Shown here piece by piece: positions 41,325-50,515 of a DNA stretch of 64,000 bases (the first letter of the stretch is position 1; the number at the start of each line of letters is the position of its first letter). A program made the position numbers and the translations under genes. Source of the DNA: Tritrichomonas musculus (Eukaryota; Parabasalia; Tritrichomonadida; Tritrichomonadidae); assembly GCA_039105265.1 (NCBI GenBank), contig JAPFFF010000053.1, positions 930,001 to 994,000 on the forward strand, read 5' to 3'. The notes beneath the pieces are model-generated. The model worked only from the letters and a program-made list of their open reading frames with translations. It did not search any database and was not told where the DNA came from.

Positions 41325-43280
41325 TTACTCATTTTCATTCATAAATGTGTTTGATGTATTTACTTGATCTTGTTCTTTTTTATCACTTGCAGCTTTATTT
41401 GAATCTTCTTTGATTTCTCTTTTTAATTGCTTTTTACTTTTTGGAGTCTGACTAATTTTTTCAATTCTCTTTTTAGGCGTTTGACTCAATGCGTTTCTAG
41501 GGCTTGATTTTGCCTTTGATTTATTACTGCTTGTAGCATCATTTTCAACCTCTGCCAGCTCAAGCAACTGATTAGAAATTGAGTCAGATTTCATTAAACC
41601 TTGATAAGGCGAAAGAATAGCTTTATCGTAATTTTTCTGCTCTTTGTTATTAGCAACTTTAAAGTCGATGCCAAAAGAGTCGCTGATTTCAGTGTTGTTG
41701 TATTCATCAATGAAATCGTCACTGATAACTCGTTGATCATTAGATTTCGTAGGACGATTACTGTTACTACTTGATGTCTTTTCTTTGAAGCTCCTTTTAT
41801 GCTCACTGTCATCTATTTTGTTGGCACCGCTGCTTGCTTTAGCACTTGATTCTTTTCTCTTACTTGATGAACTTTTTCGATCACTTGACATTTTTTTCTC
41901 TTTCTTTTTCTTTGAGTGCTTGCTATCGTTGTCACCGTCCTTTTGACTATGTCTACTAGACGATTGAACCTCATGCTTTTTTCTATCGTGACTTTGCTTC
42001 TTCTCTTTCGAATGATGAGTTCTTGATTCTTCAGTGTCACTCAAATTATATGAATCGGAATCTTCGCTCAATTCATCATCATCATCATCATCATCAGAAG
42101 AAGAAGAAGATGATGATGAAGAAGAAATTAACTGATATATTTTCTCTGCTGCGCCGTTTTGCATGTCTCTGCTGCGAGCAGGCAACGACACTCTGTGCCT
42201 GTATAATGGGACGGGACTGAATGCGTAAGTTGCCCTTTGAATTTGATTTCTTTCTGGACCTTTTGAATGAACTATCGGAGTATTGAATCTTTCAATAGGT
42301 CGCATTTTGGATGGAAACTTGTAGATCATCTTTTTTTCTCTAGGTGGCAAAAATGTTTCCACTTTTTCAATACTTTTATTTGAATTAACTTTTTCAATAT
42401 CATATTCAAAATAAAAAATTTTGAATAGGTTTTGAACACTTTTTAATTGTTTGCGTGTATCTCTGATTATGGTCCTGCTACTGTTGTATACATTGATGCT
42501 CTCTGGATTAACTTGGAGATCATTTTTTTCACATTCTAGAGCAATTAGTTGTTTCACGTCTCCAATCGTTGCCAAAAAATCAATTTTTTTAGTGAAAAAT
42601 AGATTTTCATCAAGGCTTCGGAATGGTATTTGATAATAAACGTTTACCTGATATTTTTCGAATTTCTGTAATTTTTCCCAAAAATTAATTTTTCTGTTAT
42701 TTTGACCAACAATTGAAACATATGAACAGGATAAATATGCATTTTTAATGACGCTTAAGGCTTCGCTTACTGACTCATTTTCGGAAAAAATAAATTTATT
42801 AGATCCGTATTTAAGAATAACAACAGGGCAACTTGTTGTAACATAGACTGATTTTAAAACCGGAACAGCGAGAAATGGATATTGAATTTGAGGAACTTCG
42901 ATATTTGATACTTTAAATTGTAATAATTTTTGACATGAATTTGAGTAATAAAGATTGCTTTTCTTGAATTCGTCGATTACCTCTCCAAAATTCATTTTAT
43001 AGCTATTTTGGATATTTATTCTGTAGCCATCTGGAAAAATAAAAAAGATATTAAAGCATCGATGGACAATTAATATCGTAAATTCGTAATTTTCGGGCAT
43101 TTTTGACAATTGTTTTTCGCCATAGTCGTCGTTTATTTTTATTATTGAATCAATAGTATGAAGATCGAGAGCTATTTGATTTTTAAGATCAGAAATCGTT
43201 TTACATTGATTAATATCAACTTTGATTGATCTAGAAAAATTAGGATCATGAACTTTGTAATAAAATCTTTTCTCACTCAT
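41325..43280 (-). CDS. Protein with tandem ubiquitin-like folds and charged tail
   Basis: 651 aa from an ATG (MSEKRFYYKV). Residues 1-310 look like four successive beta-grasp modules of 70-80 residues, each with a two-strand start, a helix and an I/V-rich close: KVDINQCKTISDLKNQIALDL, then FIFPDGYRINIQNSY, then VVILKYGSNKFIF with SVSEALSVIKNAYL, then IDFLATIGDVKQLIALECEK. This is fold inference from pattern. From about 385 come a Ser run, an Asp run and a very Lys/Ser/Arg-rich disordered tail (to 651) that may localise to the nucleus. No enzyme motif, so a scaffold is likeliest. It shares a 71-bp divergent upstream region with the gene at 43352, with a TCATT initiator-like word 17 nt upstream. 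Confidence 0.7.
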   Translation of the reverse strand: MSEKRFYYKVHDPNFSRSIKVDINQCKTISDLKNQIALDLHTIDSIIKINDDYGEKQLSKMPENYEFTILIVHRCFNIFFIFPDGYRINIQNSYKMNFGEVIDEFKKSNLYYSNSCQKLLQFKVSNIEVPQIQYPFLAVPVLKSVYVTTSCPVVILKYGSNKFIFSENESVSEALSVIKNAYLSCSYVSIVGQNNRKINFWEKLQKFEKYQVNVYYQIPFRSLDENLFFTKKIDFLATIGDVKQLIALECEKNDLQVNPESINVYNSSRTIIRDTRKQLKSVQNLFKIFYFEYDIEKVNSNKSIEKVETFLPPREKKMIYKFPSKMRPIERFNTPIVHSKGPERNQIQRATYAFSPVPLYRHRVSLPARSRDMQNGAAEKIYQLISSSSSSSSSSDDDDDDDELSEDSDSYNLSDTEESRTHHSKEKKQSHDRKKHEVQSSSRHSQKDGDNDSKHSKKKKEKKMSSDRKSSSSKRKESSAKASSGANKIDDSEHKRSFKEKTSSSNSNRPTKSNDQRVISDDFIDEYNNTEISDSFGIDFKVANNKEQKNYDKAILSPYQGLMKSDSISNQLLELAEVENDATSSNKSKAKSSPRNALSQTPKKRIEKISQTPKSKKQLKREIKEDSNKAASDKKEQDQVNTSNTFMNENE

Positions 43281-43351
43281 TTTAAAAAATTTTTAATGAC
43301 CAAATATATATTTAAAATGAAAACTTAAATTAACGTCTTTTTTATTCTCAA
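43281..43351. promoter_or_regulatory. 71-bp divergent promoter region
   Basis: Only 71 bp separate the two ATGs, so both promoters and any start sites must lie here or overlap. TCATT (minus strand, 43295-43299) fits a trichomonad initiator for the 43280 gene. No TATA-like or AACTTTTTGA motif is seen. Confidence 0.5.
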
Positions 43352-44671
43352 ATGAGTGAAAATACCACAATCCAACTTCAAACATCATGCATTTTAGGAT
43401 TCCCTTTTGAAAAATACCATCAGAGCTTTAAATTTATCGTGAATGGAGAAACATTCGAAACAAGTCGAGTTATTGCAGATCTTTTATCAAATGAAGTCCG
43501 TCAGCTCCATTTTATCGATCCGACTACTGATTATTTCCAAATATCAACAAAAGAACGCGGCAATTTTTCTATTATTTTACAGCTAGCTGATTTCAAAGGA
43601 GTCACTATCAATGAATCAGATATCCCATTTTTGAATGAAGTTATCCAACTTCTTGGCAATGAATTCATTGAAATCAGCAATTCCAAAGAAGATGAAATTG
43701 ATCTCAACATCACCAATGTTTTCAATAGGCTTCATACAAAATTGAGTCTCAATTCAAAAGCATTCAAAAATTTCGAAATTTCAAAAGAAATTGAATTCAT
43801 TTCAAATCACTTTTATGACATTATTGAGAAAAAAGAAGACGAATTGATCAAAGTTAACACTTCAATATTAGAGCTTATTTTATTAAATGACGATTTAAAA
43901 CTCAAATCAGAAGACCAACTTGTCAAATTTATCATGAAACTGACAAAAATTGATGAAGAAAATTCAGTACTTTACGATTACGTCGACTTTTTGAATGTAA
44001 GCTTACCAACGATGATAGAATTCATCAACAATTATGATTATAACCGTCTTGATCGAACCATCTGGGAAAGTTTGTCTATGAGGCTGAAACAAGAGATTCA
44101 GATGAAGACAAAGCAAACTGATGATTTACTTCACCGATATGTAAAAGAAAAAGTTGTTCAAATTCAATATGAAAAGAATAACGAATTCAAAGGAATCATC
44201 AATTATATTCGTGAGAATTTTAATACTAATGAAATTATTCATTTGTCTTCGTCTTCGAATTACAACGGCCCGTGGGGATTCTATCCAGCACAAAACGTGA
44301 TCAAATTTGATGAAAGATGCGTTTTTGTGTCTGATGATGAACAAAATTCATGGCTTTGTATTGATTTTAAATCTCACAAAGTTGCTCCAATGAGTTACTC
44401 TATTCGTTCTTGCATTTTCGCGACGAATAGTTCGCATCCTAAATCATGGGTCATCGAGGGATCAGATGACAACAGCAAATGGGAAATTGTTGATGAACAG
44501 AAAAATTGTTCTTTATTAAATGGCTCAAATTTGGTTCATACATTTGACATACTGAAGAAAGAAGAAGAAAAAGAATTCAGATATTTGAGAATTCGTTTGA
44601 CAACCCCAAATTGGCAAAATAATCACTATTTGGCCTTCGATTCAATTGAATTTTATGGAACTTTTCAATAA
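43352..44671 (+). CDS. BTB/BACK-like protein with C-terminal F5/8 type C domain
   Basis: 439 aa from an ATG (MSENTTIQLQ). The N-terminus resembles a divergent BTB fold (FKFIVNGETFETSRVIADLLS). Residues about 150-260 are helical and BACK-like (LILLNDDLKLKSEDQLVKFIMKL, LDRTIWESLSMRL). Residues about 295-437 are an F5/8 type C (discoidin) domain: NYNGPWGFYPAQNV, SWLCIDFKSHKVAPMSYSIR, KSWVIEGSDDNSKWEIVDEQ, EFRYLRIRLT and LAFDSIEFYG. There is no signal peptide, so the discoidin domain is intracellular, as in other trichomonad members. Role probably protein binding or adaptor; target unknown. Complete and in good frame. Confidence 0.85.
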   Translation: MSENTTIQLQTSCILGFPFEKYHQSFKFIVNGETFETSRVIADLLSNEVRQLHFIDPTTDYFQISTKERGNFSIILQLADFKGVTINESDIPFLNEVIQLLGNEFIEISNSKEDEIDLNITNVFNRLHTKLSLNSKAFKNFEISKEIEFISNHFYDIIEKKEDELIKVNTSILELILLNDDLKLKSEDQLVKFIMKLTKIDEENSVLYDYVDFLNVSLPTMIEFINNYDYNRLDRTIWESLSMRLKQEIQMKTKQTDDLLHRYVKEKVVQIQYEKNNEFKGIINYIRENFNTNEIIHLSSSSNYNGPWGFYPAQNVIKFDERCVFVSDDEQNSWLCIDFKSHKVAPMSYSIRSCIFATNSSHPKSWVIEGSDDNSKWEIVDEQKNCSLLNGSNLVHTFDILKKEEEKEFRYLRIRLTTPNWQNNHYLAFDSIEFYGTFQ

Positions 44672-44835
44672 ATTTAATTTTTTTGTAAGAATTTTTTTAT
44701 TCTTGAATAAAAATAGAGCTACTTCTCATTGGTAACTTTTTCGACAAAAAAATTTTTATCTAAAATATATTTTTAAATAAGCAGATGTGATAATATATCA
44801 TGTTTAAATGTTTATAAAATACGCTATTTTCGAGA

Positions 44836-45600
44836 TTATATAATCGCTTCTGATTTGTTAACAGGAACTCCATCACCATTATATAACATATAGGCATAAT
44901 TATTCATTGCATTTGTATTCCCTTTTTCTGCTGACATTTTGTAATATTTAATCGCTTCTGATTTGTTAAAAGGAACTCCATCACCATCATCTAACATGAT
45001 GGCATAATTAAACATTGCAAAGACATTTCCTTTGGCGATGGACATTTTGTAATATTTGATCGCTTCTGACTTGTCAACTGGAACTCCATCACCTTTTTTT
45101 AACATGTTGGCATAATTAACCATTGCATTGTCATTTCCTTTCTCAATTGACATTTTGTAATATTTGATCGCTTCTGACTTGTCAACTGGAACTCCATCAC
45201 CTTTTCGTAGAAGTTCAACAAATTGAAAAAGTGAGTCGGATTCATCTTTGCTGATCACAATTTTGGCTTGTGTGAAGATTTCATTGTCTGGTGTGGATTT
45301 TGTAAGGCCAATAAAATCAAGTGATTCACTTGAATGAAGATGTGAGTCAGTGATGAACATTTCGAAAATGCTCCTTCACAAATAAAAACTGATTTAGGAA
45401 TATCAATTTCACTCAGCTTCTTACATCTTGAGAATGCAAAATCAGGGATCGTGTCAATTGATTCCGGTATTCTAATTTTCTTAAGTGACAAACATCCTTT
45501 GAAAGTTTCATTTCCAATTGATTCAACTTAATCTGGAATTGAGATTTCAGTTAGAGATTTGTAATCTTTAAATGATGAACATCTATTTTTTTTTATAATT
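44836..45600 (-). pseudogene. Decayed BspA-type LRR / Sel1-repeat gene
   Basis: On the minus strand, from 45600 down: an LRR_5 (BspA-like) series (SFKDYKSLTEISIP, then a stop, ESIGNETFKGCLSLKKIRIPESID, FAFSRCKKLSEIDIPKS, GAFSKCSSLTHIFI). A frame change near 45360 then leads to four Sel1-type repeats (GDGVPVDKSEAIKYYKMSIEKGN). The last repeat stops at EAII, in the middle of a unit. It has no ATG, one in-frame stop, one frame change and a truncated 3' end. BspA LRRs are surface or intracellular ligand-binding modules; joining them to Sel1 repeats is unusual and may be an accident of decay. Confidence 0.7.
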
Positions 45601-45644
45601 TTATAATATATTGATGTATTATTTGTTATATTTTTAAAAGAATA

Positions 45645-45940
45645 ATATCACAAGGTATTCTTGCTTGTTGGCAAAAACTTCATCAACTTGAAAAAGTTCA
45701 TTAGGATTGCCAATGCTGTAAAACTTGCAGTTATGTTCGCCAAAAACCTATATAAAATGCATTCCTTCAAATTGATCTGGGTTAATGCTGCAAATAGCAA
45801 AAGTGACACAATCATTTTCTTTCTCAAAAGATTATGAAACAGAAAAAACGTTAGAATACATTGCATTACTTGAGAAAGAGCACTTTTTCAAAGTATCACC
45901 TTGATCAGTGATGCAAAATCAGTGAGATATTCAAAGAAGT
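45645..45940 (-). pseudogene. Unidentified decayed coding fragment
   Basis: One minus-strand frame reads well between two stops: KENDCVTFAICSINPDQFEGMHFI, then VFGEHNCKFYSIGNPNELFQVDEVFANKQEY. This looks like a real protein fragment with no start. Family not recognised; it lies upstream of the broken BspA/Sel1 gene and may have been part of it. Confidence 0.35.
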
Positions 45941-46460
45941 CTTTTTTAATCATATAGAACTTTCAATCTTTAATTTTTTTTAATTAAATTTTAAATGAAA
46001 GATTAAGAAGAGGCGATCCTTCACAGTAATCACAATATCATACACGTAGGCCCCATGAATTTCTCAGGTAAAAAAAAGTTATTATTATCAACATCATTTA
46101 CATCCAAAATCAGTTAACTATGACTTTCATATAAATTATGATTGGATAAATCATTTTGCGCTTTTAGTTTATAAACAAACTAATTGTGTTTTTATTAATA
46201 CTAAAATAAATATATCTTTAAAATTTGAGATAAACATTTTAATATTTTTTTATTTATAAACTTATATATATATATATAATAAACAAATAACATTATAAAT
46301 TTAAATAAATTTCATTGCATTTTGAGATTTGTACTTATATTTTATCAAAAAGTTTAAAATCTTCTTTATCAAAAATTGTGATATTAATACAAAATCAAGA
46401 TTTTTCCACAAAATTTTCCAAATTTAATGATATAACTTTTTGATATTAAATTTCATTTAA
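45941..46460. promoter_or_regulatory. Intergenic region and promoter of the RCC1-pseudokinase gene
   Basis: AT-rich spacer. ATCAAAAAGTTTA occurs at about 46342. AACTTTTTGA at 46434-46443 lies 18 nt before the ATG, followed by an initiator-like TCATT at 46453-46457 whose A would be 6 nt before the ATG. Confidence 0.4.
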
Positions 46461-47930
46461 ATGATATTGGTTTCCGGCTTTAACAAGTATCACCAGCTAA
46501 TTGGAGATATAAATATCGATAAAAATCATATTACTAATTCTCAAATAATAAATATTGGAGCCAATATTAAATCTTTTTCTATATTTTCTCATCATGCAGT
46601 AAAAATAGACGAAAATGGTCAAGCATATGGAATAGGAAAAGACATTAAATTTGCTTTAGGAACACCTGAGCGTAAAGTGTATGAAAAATTTACAAAAATT
46701 ACATTTGATGAAATTAATGAAAAATTTATTTCAGCATATTGCGGCTTTAAATATACAATTTATGTTACAGAGTCATTTAAGTTTATTTTATGTCATGAAT
46801 TAGATGATGAAATGAAACCAAGAATTTTTCAATTAACCACATTGCCAGTATCTATTTTTGGAGGTTACAATTTATGTTCAATTATTGATATCGAAGGAAA
46901 TATTTATGTGATAAAACCAAGTTCAATTATTGAATCAATCAAAAATAATAATTCATCATCAGATTATTTACACCTTTTTCCAATTCATTTACCAAGTCCT
47001 GCTATTAAAGCTGCTTTATCATTAAATTCAGTATTTATATTAACAAAATATGGTGATATTTATATAATTGATGATGAATTAAAATGTAGGCAGATTTATA
47101 TTCAATTAAAAAATAAAAATGCAAAAATTGTCACAATTTCAGGAACATGTGTTACTTTATTTGCAATTGACTCCGATGGATTTATTTATACATATTCACA
47201 AGATCACAAATTTCATATTGTTGGTACTCAAAATGAAAAAATGACAGAACGTTTTGTATTAATTGAAACATTTCAAAATCAAAAAATAAAAGAAGCATTT
47301 AATGGCGTTGATCATTCTTTGTTTATAACTGAAAAAGGAGAAGTGTTTTCTTGCGGTTTTAATGTTTTTAAACAATTATTAATTAGTGATTTTAATGAAA
47401 TATTAACAAAAGTACCACTCAAAGTTAATTTAGACAGAAAATATACGCCTTATTTTGCAATAGCAGGAAGGTCTATTTCAGTTGTTTTTTTAAACTTTAA
47501 GCCAATGAATTGCCCAAACCAAGAATATTCATTGATAAATATATCTTGTAATAAGTTTGTATCTAATAAGATTTCAACGATACCCAAAAATTTCAATTAT
47601 ACTTCAACAAAAAATACAAATGAAGGAAATCAATCTTCAATAAAACATGTACAATCAAATGCATATAATGATACAGCATTACAAAAATATGCGAAAGAAT
47701 CTAAAGCTTCATCTGATATTATGTCACCAAAAGATGTTAAGTTCATTTCAACAAAGAAATCTGATGAACCTAAAACTCATTCTGCTACATCTTCACCAAC
47801 TACTCACAACAGTTATATTGAAAAATATACAAAAGAATCTAAAACACCATCTACTTTGATACCATCAAAAAAACTGATTCAACCTCAACCTCAGCAAAGA
47901 AATCTAATGAATCAATTCCATCTTCAATAA
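46461..47930 (+). CDS. RCC1-like domain, N-terminal half of a split gene
   Basis: 489 aa from an ATG (MILVSGFNKYHQLIG). Residues 1-345 are a divergent RCC1-like beta-propeller: SGFNKYHQL, HHAVKIDENGQAYGIG, SVFILTKYGDIYIID, FAIDSDGFIYTYS, HSLFITEKGEVFSCGFNVFKQL. It resembles the complete RCC1 protein at 62478. From about 385 a Ser/Thr/Lys repeat begins. The frame ends early because an A run has 7 bases here (about 47867-47873) where the later repeat copies have 8. With 8 it would join the C-terminal half at 48008. RCC1 propellers bind proteins or act as exchange factors; the function here is unknown. Confidence 0.75.
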   Translation: MILVSGFNKYHQLIGDINIDKNHITNSQIINIGANIKSFSIFSHHAVKIDENGQAYGIGKDIKFALGTPERKVYEKFTKITFDEINEKFISAYCGFKYTIYVTESFKFILCHELDDEMKPRIFQLTTLPVSIFGGYNLCSIIDIEGNIYVIKPSSIIESIKNNNSSSDYLHLFPIHLPSPAIKAALSLNSVFILTKYGDIYIIDDELKCRQIYIQLKNKNAKIVTISGTCVTLFAIDSDGFIYTYSQDHKFHIVGTQNEKMTERFVLIETFQNQKIKEAFNGVDHSLFITEKGEVFSCGFNVFKQLLISDFNEILTKVPLKVNLDRKYTPYFAIAGRSISVVFLNFKPMNCPNQEYSLINISCNKFVSNKISTIPKNFNYTSTKNTNEGNQSSIKHVQSNAYNDTALQKYAKESKASSDIMSPKDVKFISTKKSDEPKTHSATSSPTTHNSYIEKYTKESKTPSTLIPSKKLIQPQPQQRNLMNQFHLQ

Positions 47931-49080
47931 AACTTGTACAATCAAATGCATATAATGATACAGCATTACAAAAATGTGCGAAAGAATCTAAAGCTTCATC
48001 TGATATTATGTCACCAAAAGATGTTAGTTTCGTTTCAACAAAGAAATCTGATGAACCTAAAACTCATTCTGCTACATCTTCACCAATTACTCACAACAGT
48101 TATTTTGAAAAATTTACAAAAGAATCTAAAACACCATCTACTTTGATACCATCAAAAAAAACTGATTCAACCTCAACCTCAGCAAAGAAATCTAATGAAT
48201 CAATTCCATCTTCAATAAAACATGTACAATCAAATGCATATAATGATACAGCATTACAAAAATGTGCGAAAGAATCTAAAGCTTCATCTGATATTATGTC
48301 ACCAAAAGATGTTAGTTTCGTTTCAACAAAGAAATCTGATGAACCTAAAACTCATTCTGCTACATCTTCACCAATTACTCACAACAGTTATATTGAAACA
48401 ATTACAAAAGAATCTAAAACACCATCTACTTTGATACCATCAAAAAAAACTGATTCAACCTCAACCTCAGCAAAGAAATCTAATGAATCAATTCCATCTT
48501 CAATAAAACTTGTACAATCAAATGCATATAATGATACAGCATTACAAAAATGTGCGAAAGAATCTAAAGCTTCATCTTATATTATGTCACCAAAAGATGT
48601 TAGTTTCGTTTCAACAAAGAAATCTGATGAACCTAAAACTCATTCTGCTACATCTTCACCAATTACTCACAACAGTTATATTGAAACAATTACAAAAGAA
48701 TCTAAAACACCATCTACTTTGATACCATCAAAAAAAACTGATTCAACCTCAACCTCAGCAAAGAAATCTAATGAATCAATTCCATCTTCAATAAAACTTG
48801 TACAATCAAATGCATATAATGATACAGCATTACAAAAATGTGCGAAAGAATCTAAAGCTTCATCTTATATTATGTCACCAAAAGATATTAAGTTCGTTTC
48901 AACAAAGAAATCTGATGAACCTAAAACTCATTCTGCTACATCTTCACCAACTACTCACAACAGTTATATTGAAACAATTACAAAAGAATCTAAAACACCA
49001 TCTACTTTGATACCATCAAAAAAAACTGATTCAACTTCAACCTCAGCAAAGAAATCTAATGAATCAATCTCATCTTTCGA
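47634..49080 (+). repeat. 288-bp coding tandem repeat, five units
   Basis: Units start at TCTTCAATAAAA 47634, 47921, 48209, 48497 and 48785. The period is 288 bp (96 aa) except the first, which is 287. Units are Ser/Lys/Thr-rich (SNAYNDTALQK, KSDEPKTHSATSSP, KTPSTLIPSKK). The very close similarity indicates recent expansion or homogenisation. Confidence 0.92.
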
Positions 49081-50359
49081 TGAATCAGCACAATCTAAAA
49101 TAGCAAAAGAAAATATGCTTTTAAAAAAAGAAAATCAAGAAAGAAATGAACAAATAAATATAATGAAACAAGAAAACAAAAAGCTAATAGAGCAAAATAA
49201 TGATATCAAGTATCAGTTAGAAAATATAAAAAAAGAGAATAATGGTTTAAAGATGCAAATCCAAGATATCGAAAAAGAGAATGAAAAGAAAAATAATCTT
49301 CTTCAATTACATATGAACCAATCAGAAATAATTCAAAATGAGAATAAAGAGATTAAAACACAATTTAATATTTTAAAAAATCAATCCCAAAAAATAGAAA
49401 AAGAAAAGTGTCTATATAAAAAGATATCAGAAATAATGATGAAAATTCTTCAAAAACAAAGTAAAATATCTCATATTTCGGAGGAAAAGTTCATTGATGC
49501 TCTCGAATTAGGAGAATTTAATCATGTTAAATATCTTTCTCAAAATGAAATATTGGAGATTTCAATTGTTGAGAGAGATAATAAATATTATGTGATGAAA
49601 AAATTCTTAAAAACTGATTTCAAAGAATTCAAAAAATTTTATCGAGAATTTGATATAGTTTCATCAATTATACATCCTTGTATTTCAAAGTTTTATCGAT
49701 TTACAAATTCAATGGAAGAAATTGAAAATCCATTACTATTGATTAAATATTATCCATATAATCTAAATGATATATTTAAAGACAAAACATTAAAAGAAAA
49801 AATTGATAACACAAAAATTGTTGAAATAATTATTGATATTTTGTATGGATTGAAGTTTCTCCATGAAAAAAAGAACATCATGCATAGGAATTTAAAGCCA
49901 GAAAATATTTTATTAACTAAAAAGTTTCAAGCAAAGATTGCTGATTTTGCATGGGCAAATGAAATTGATCCAGATATAAATCACACACAAAAAGACACAA
50001 AATCAATTACTTACATGGCACCTGAGTTAATTAATGGAAATACTTATACTGAAAAAGTTGATCAATATTCTTTTGGTAGAATTTTGAATTACATATTAAG
50101 TGGTGGAAAAACTCCTTATTTTAATGTAAAAGATATTAAAAATGGAATAACATTTCAAAAACTATCATCTTTCACAGATTTAGCTTCAGAAATAATGTGT
50201 GAATGTTGTGCATATTCTGATGAAAAAAGACCATTATTTTCAACAGTTTTGAAAAAATTGGAAAATGGCAATTTTAATATTTTACCAAATGTTGACGCAA
50301 AAAAAGTTAATTATAGAATTATTGAATTATCAATTTTAGAAAAGATTGATAATTCATAA
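48008..50359 (+). CDS. Repeat linker, coiled coil and pseudokinase, C-terminal half of a split gene
   Basis: The frame is open from about 47880; the ATG at 48008 is inside a repeat unit and probably not the true start. Residues 1-355 are the 96-aa repeats, about 360-480 a coiled coil (KENMLLKKENQERNEQINIM), and about 495-765 a kinase-like domain. HRD is HRN (MHRNLKPENILL), DFG is DFA and the glycine loop is absent, while AELINGN-type APE and DQYSFGRIL are kept. It is a pseudokinase, more likely to bind than to phosphorylate. Joined with the RCC1 half, the product would be about 1300 aa: RCC1-repeats-coiled coil-pseudokinase. Confidence 0.78.
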   Translation: MSPKDVSFVSTKKSDEPKTHSATSSPITHNSYFEKFTKESKTPSTLIPSKKTDSTSTSAKKSNESIPSSIKHVQSNAYNDTALQKCAKESKASSDIMSPKDVSFVSTKKSDEPKTHSATSSPITHNSYIETITKESKTPSTLIPSKKTDSTSTSAKKSNESIPSSIKLVQSNAYNDTALQKCAKESKASSYIMSPKDVSFVSTKKSDEPKTHSATSSPITHNSYIETITKESKTPSTLIPSKKTDSTSTSAKKSNESIPSSIKLVQSNAYNDTALQKCAKESKASSYIMSPKDIKFVSTKKSDEPKTHSATSSPTTHNSYIETITKESKTPSTLIPSKKTDSTSTSAKKSNESISSFDESAQSKIAKENMLLKKENQERNEQINIMKQENKKLIEQNNDIKYQLENIKKENNGLKMQIQDIEKENEKKNNLLQLHMNQSEIIQNENKEIKTQFNILKNQSQKIEKEKCLYKKISEIMMKILQKQSKISHISEEKFIDALELGEFNHVKYLSQNEILEISIVERDNKYYVMKKFLKTDFKEFKKFYREFDIVSSIIHPCISKFYRFTNSMEEIENPLLLIKYYPYNLNDIFKDKTLKEKIDNTKIVEIIIDILYGLKFLHEKKNIMHRNLKPENILLTKKFQAKIADFAWANEIDPDINHTQKDTKSITYMAPELINGNTYTEKVDQYSFGRILNYILSGGKTPYFNVKDIKNGITFQKLSSFTDLASEIMCECCAYSDEKRPLFSTVLKKLENGNFNILPNVDAKKVNYRIIELSILEKIDNS

Positions 50360-50515
50360 AAAAAGTTATAAAGTAATGTTCAATTTCATAATATAGATTA
50401 AGATCTTAAAGGACAATCAACTTAATGGGGCTCCGAACTTTTAAGAACATCTATAAAAAAAATTTTTTTTTAAATGAAATCGAAAAGAAGGATTATCAGC
50501 TATTTTATAAAAGTT

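Noticed and set aside
42023-42220. His-rich plus-strand frame
   Set aside because: Antisense translation of the Asp/Ser runs in the 41325-43280 gene.
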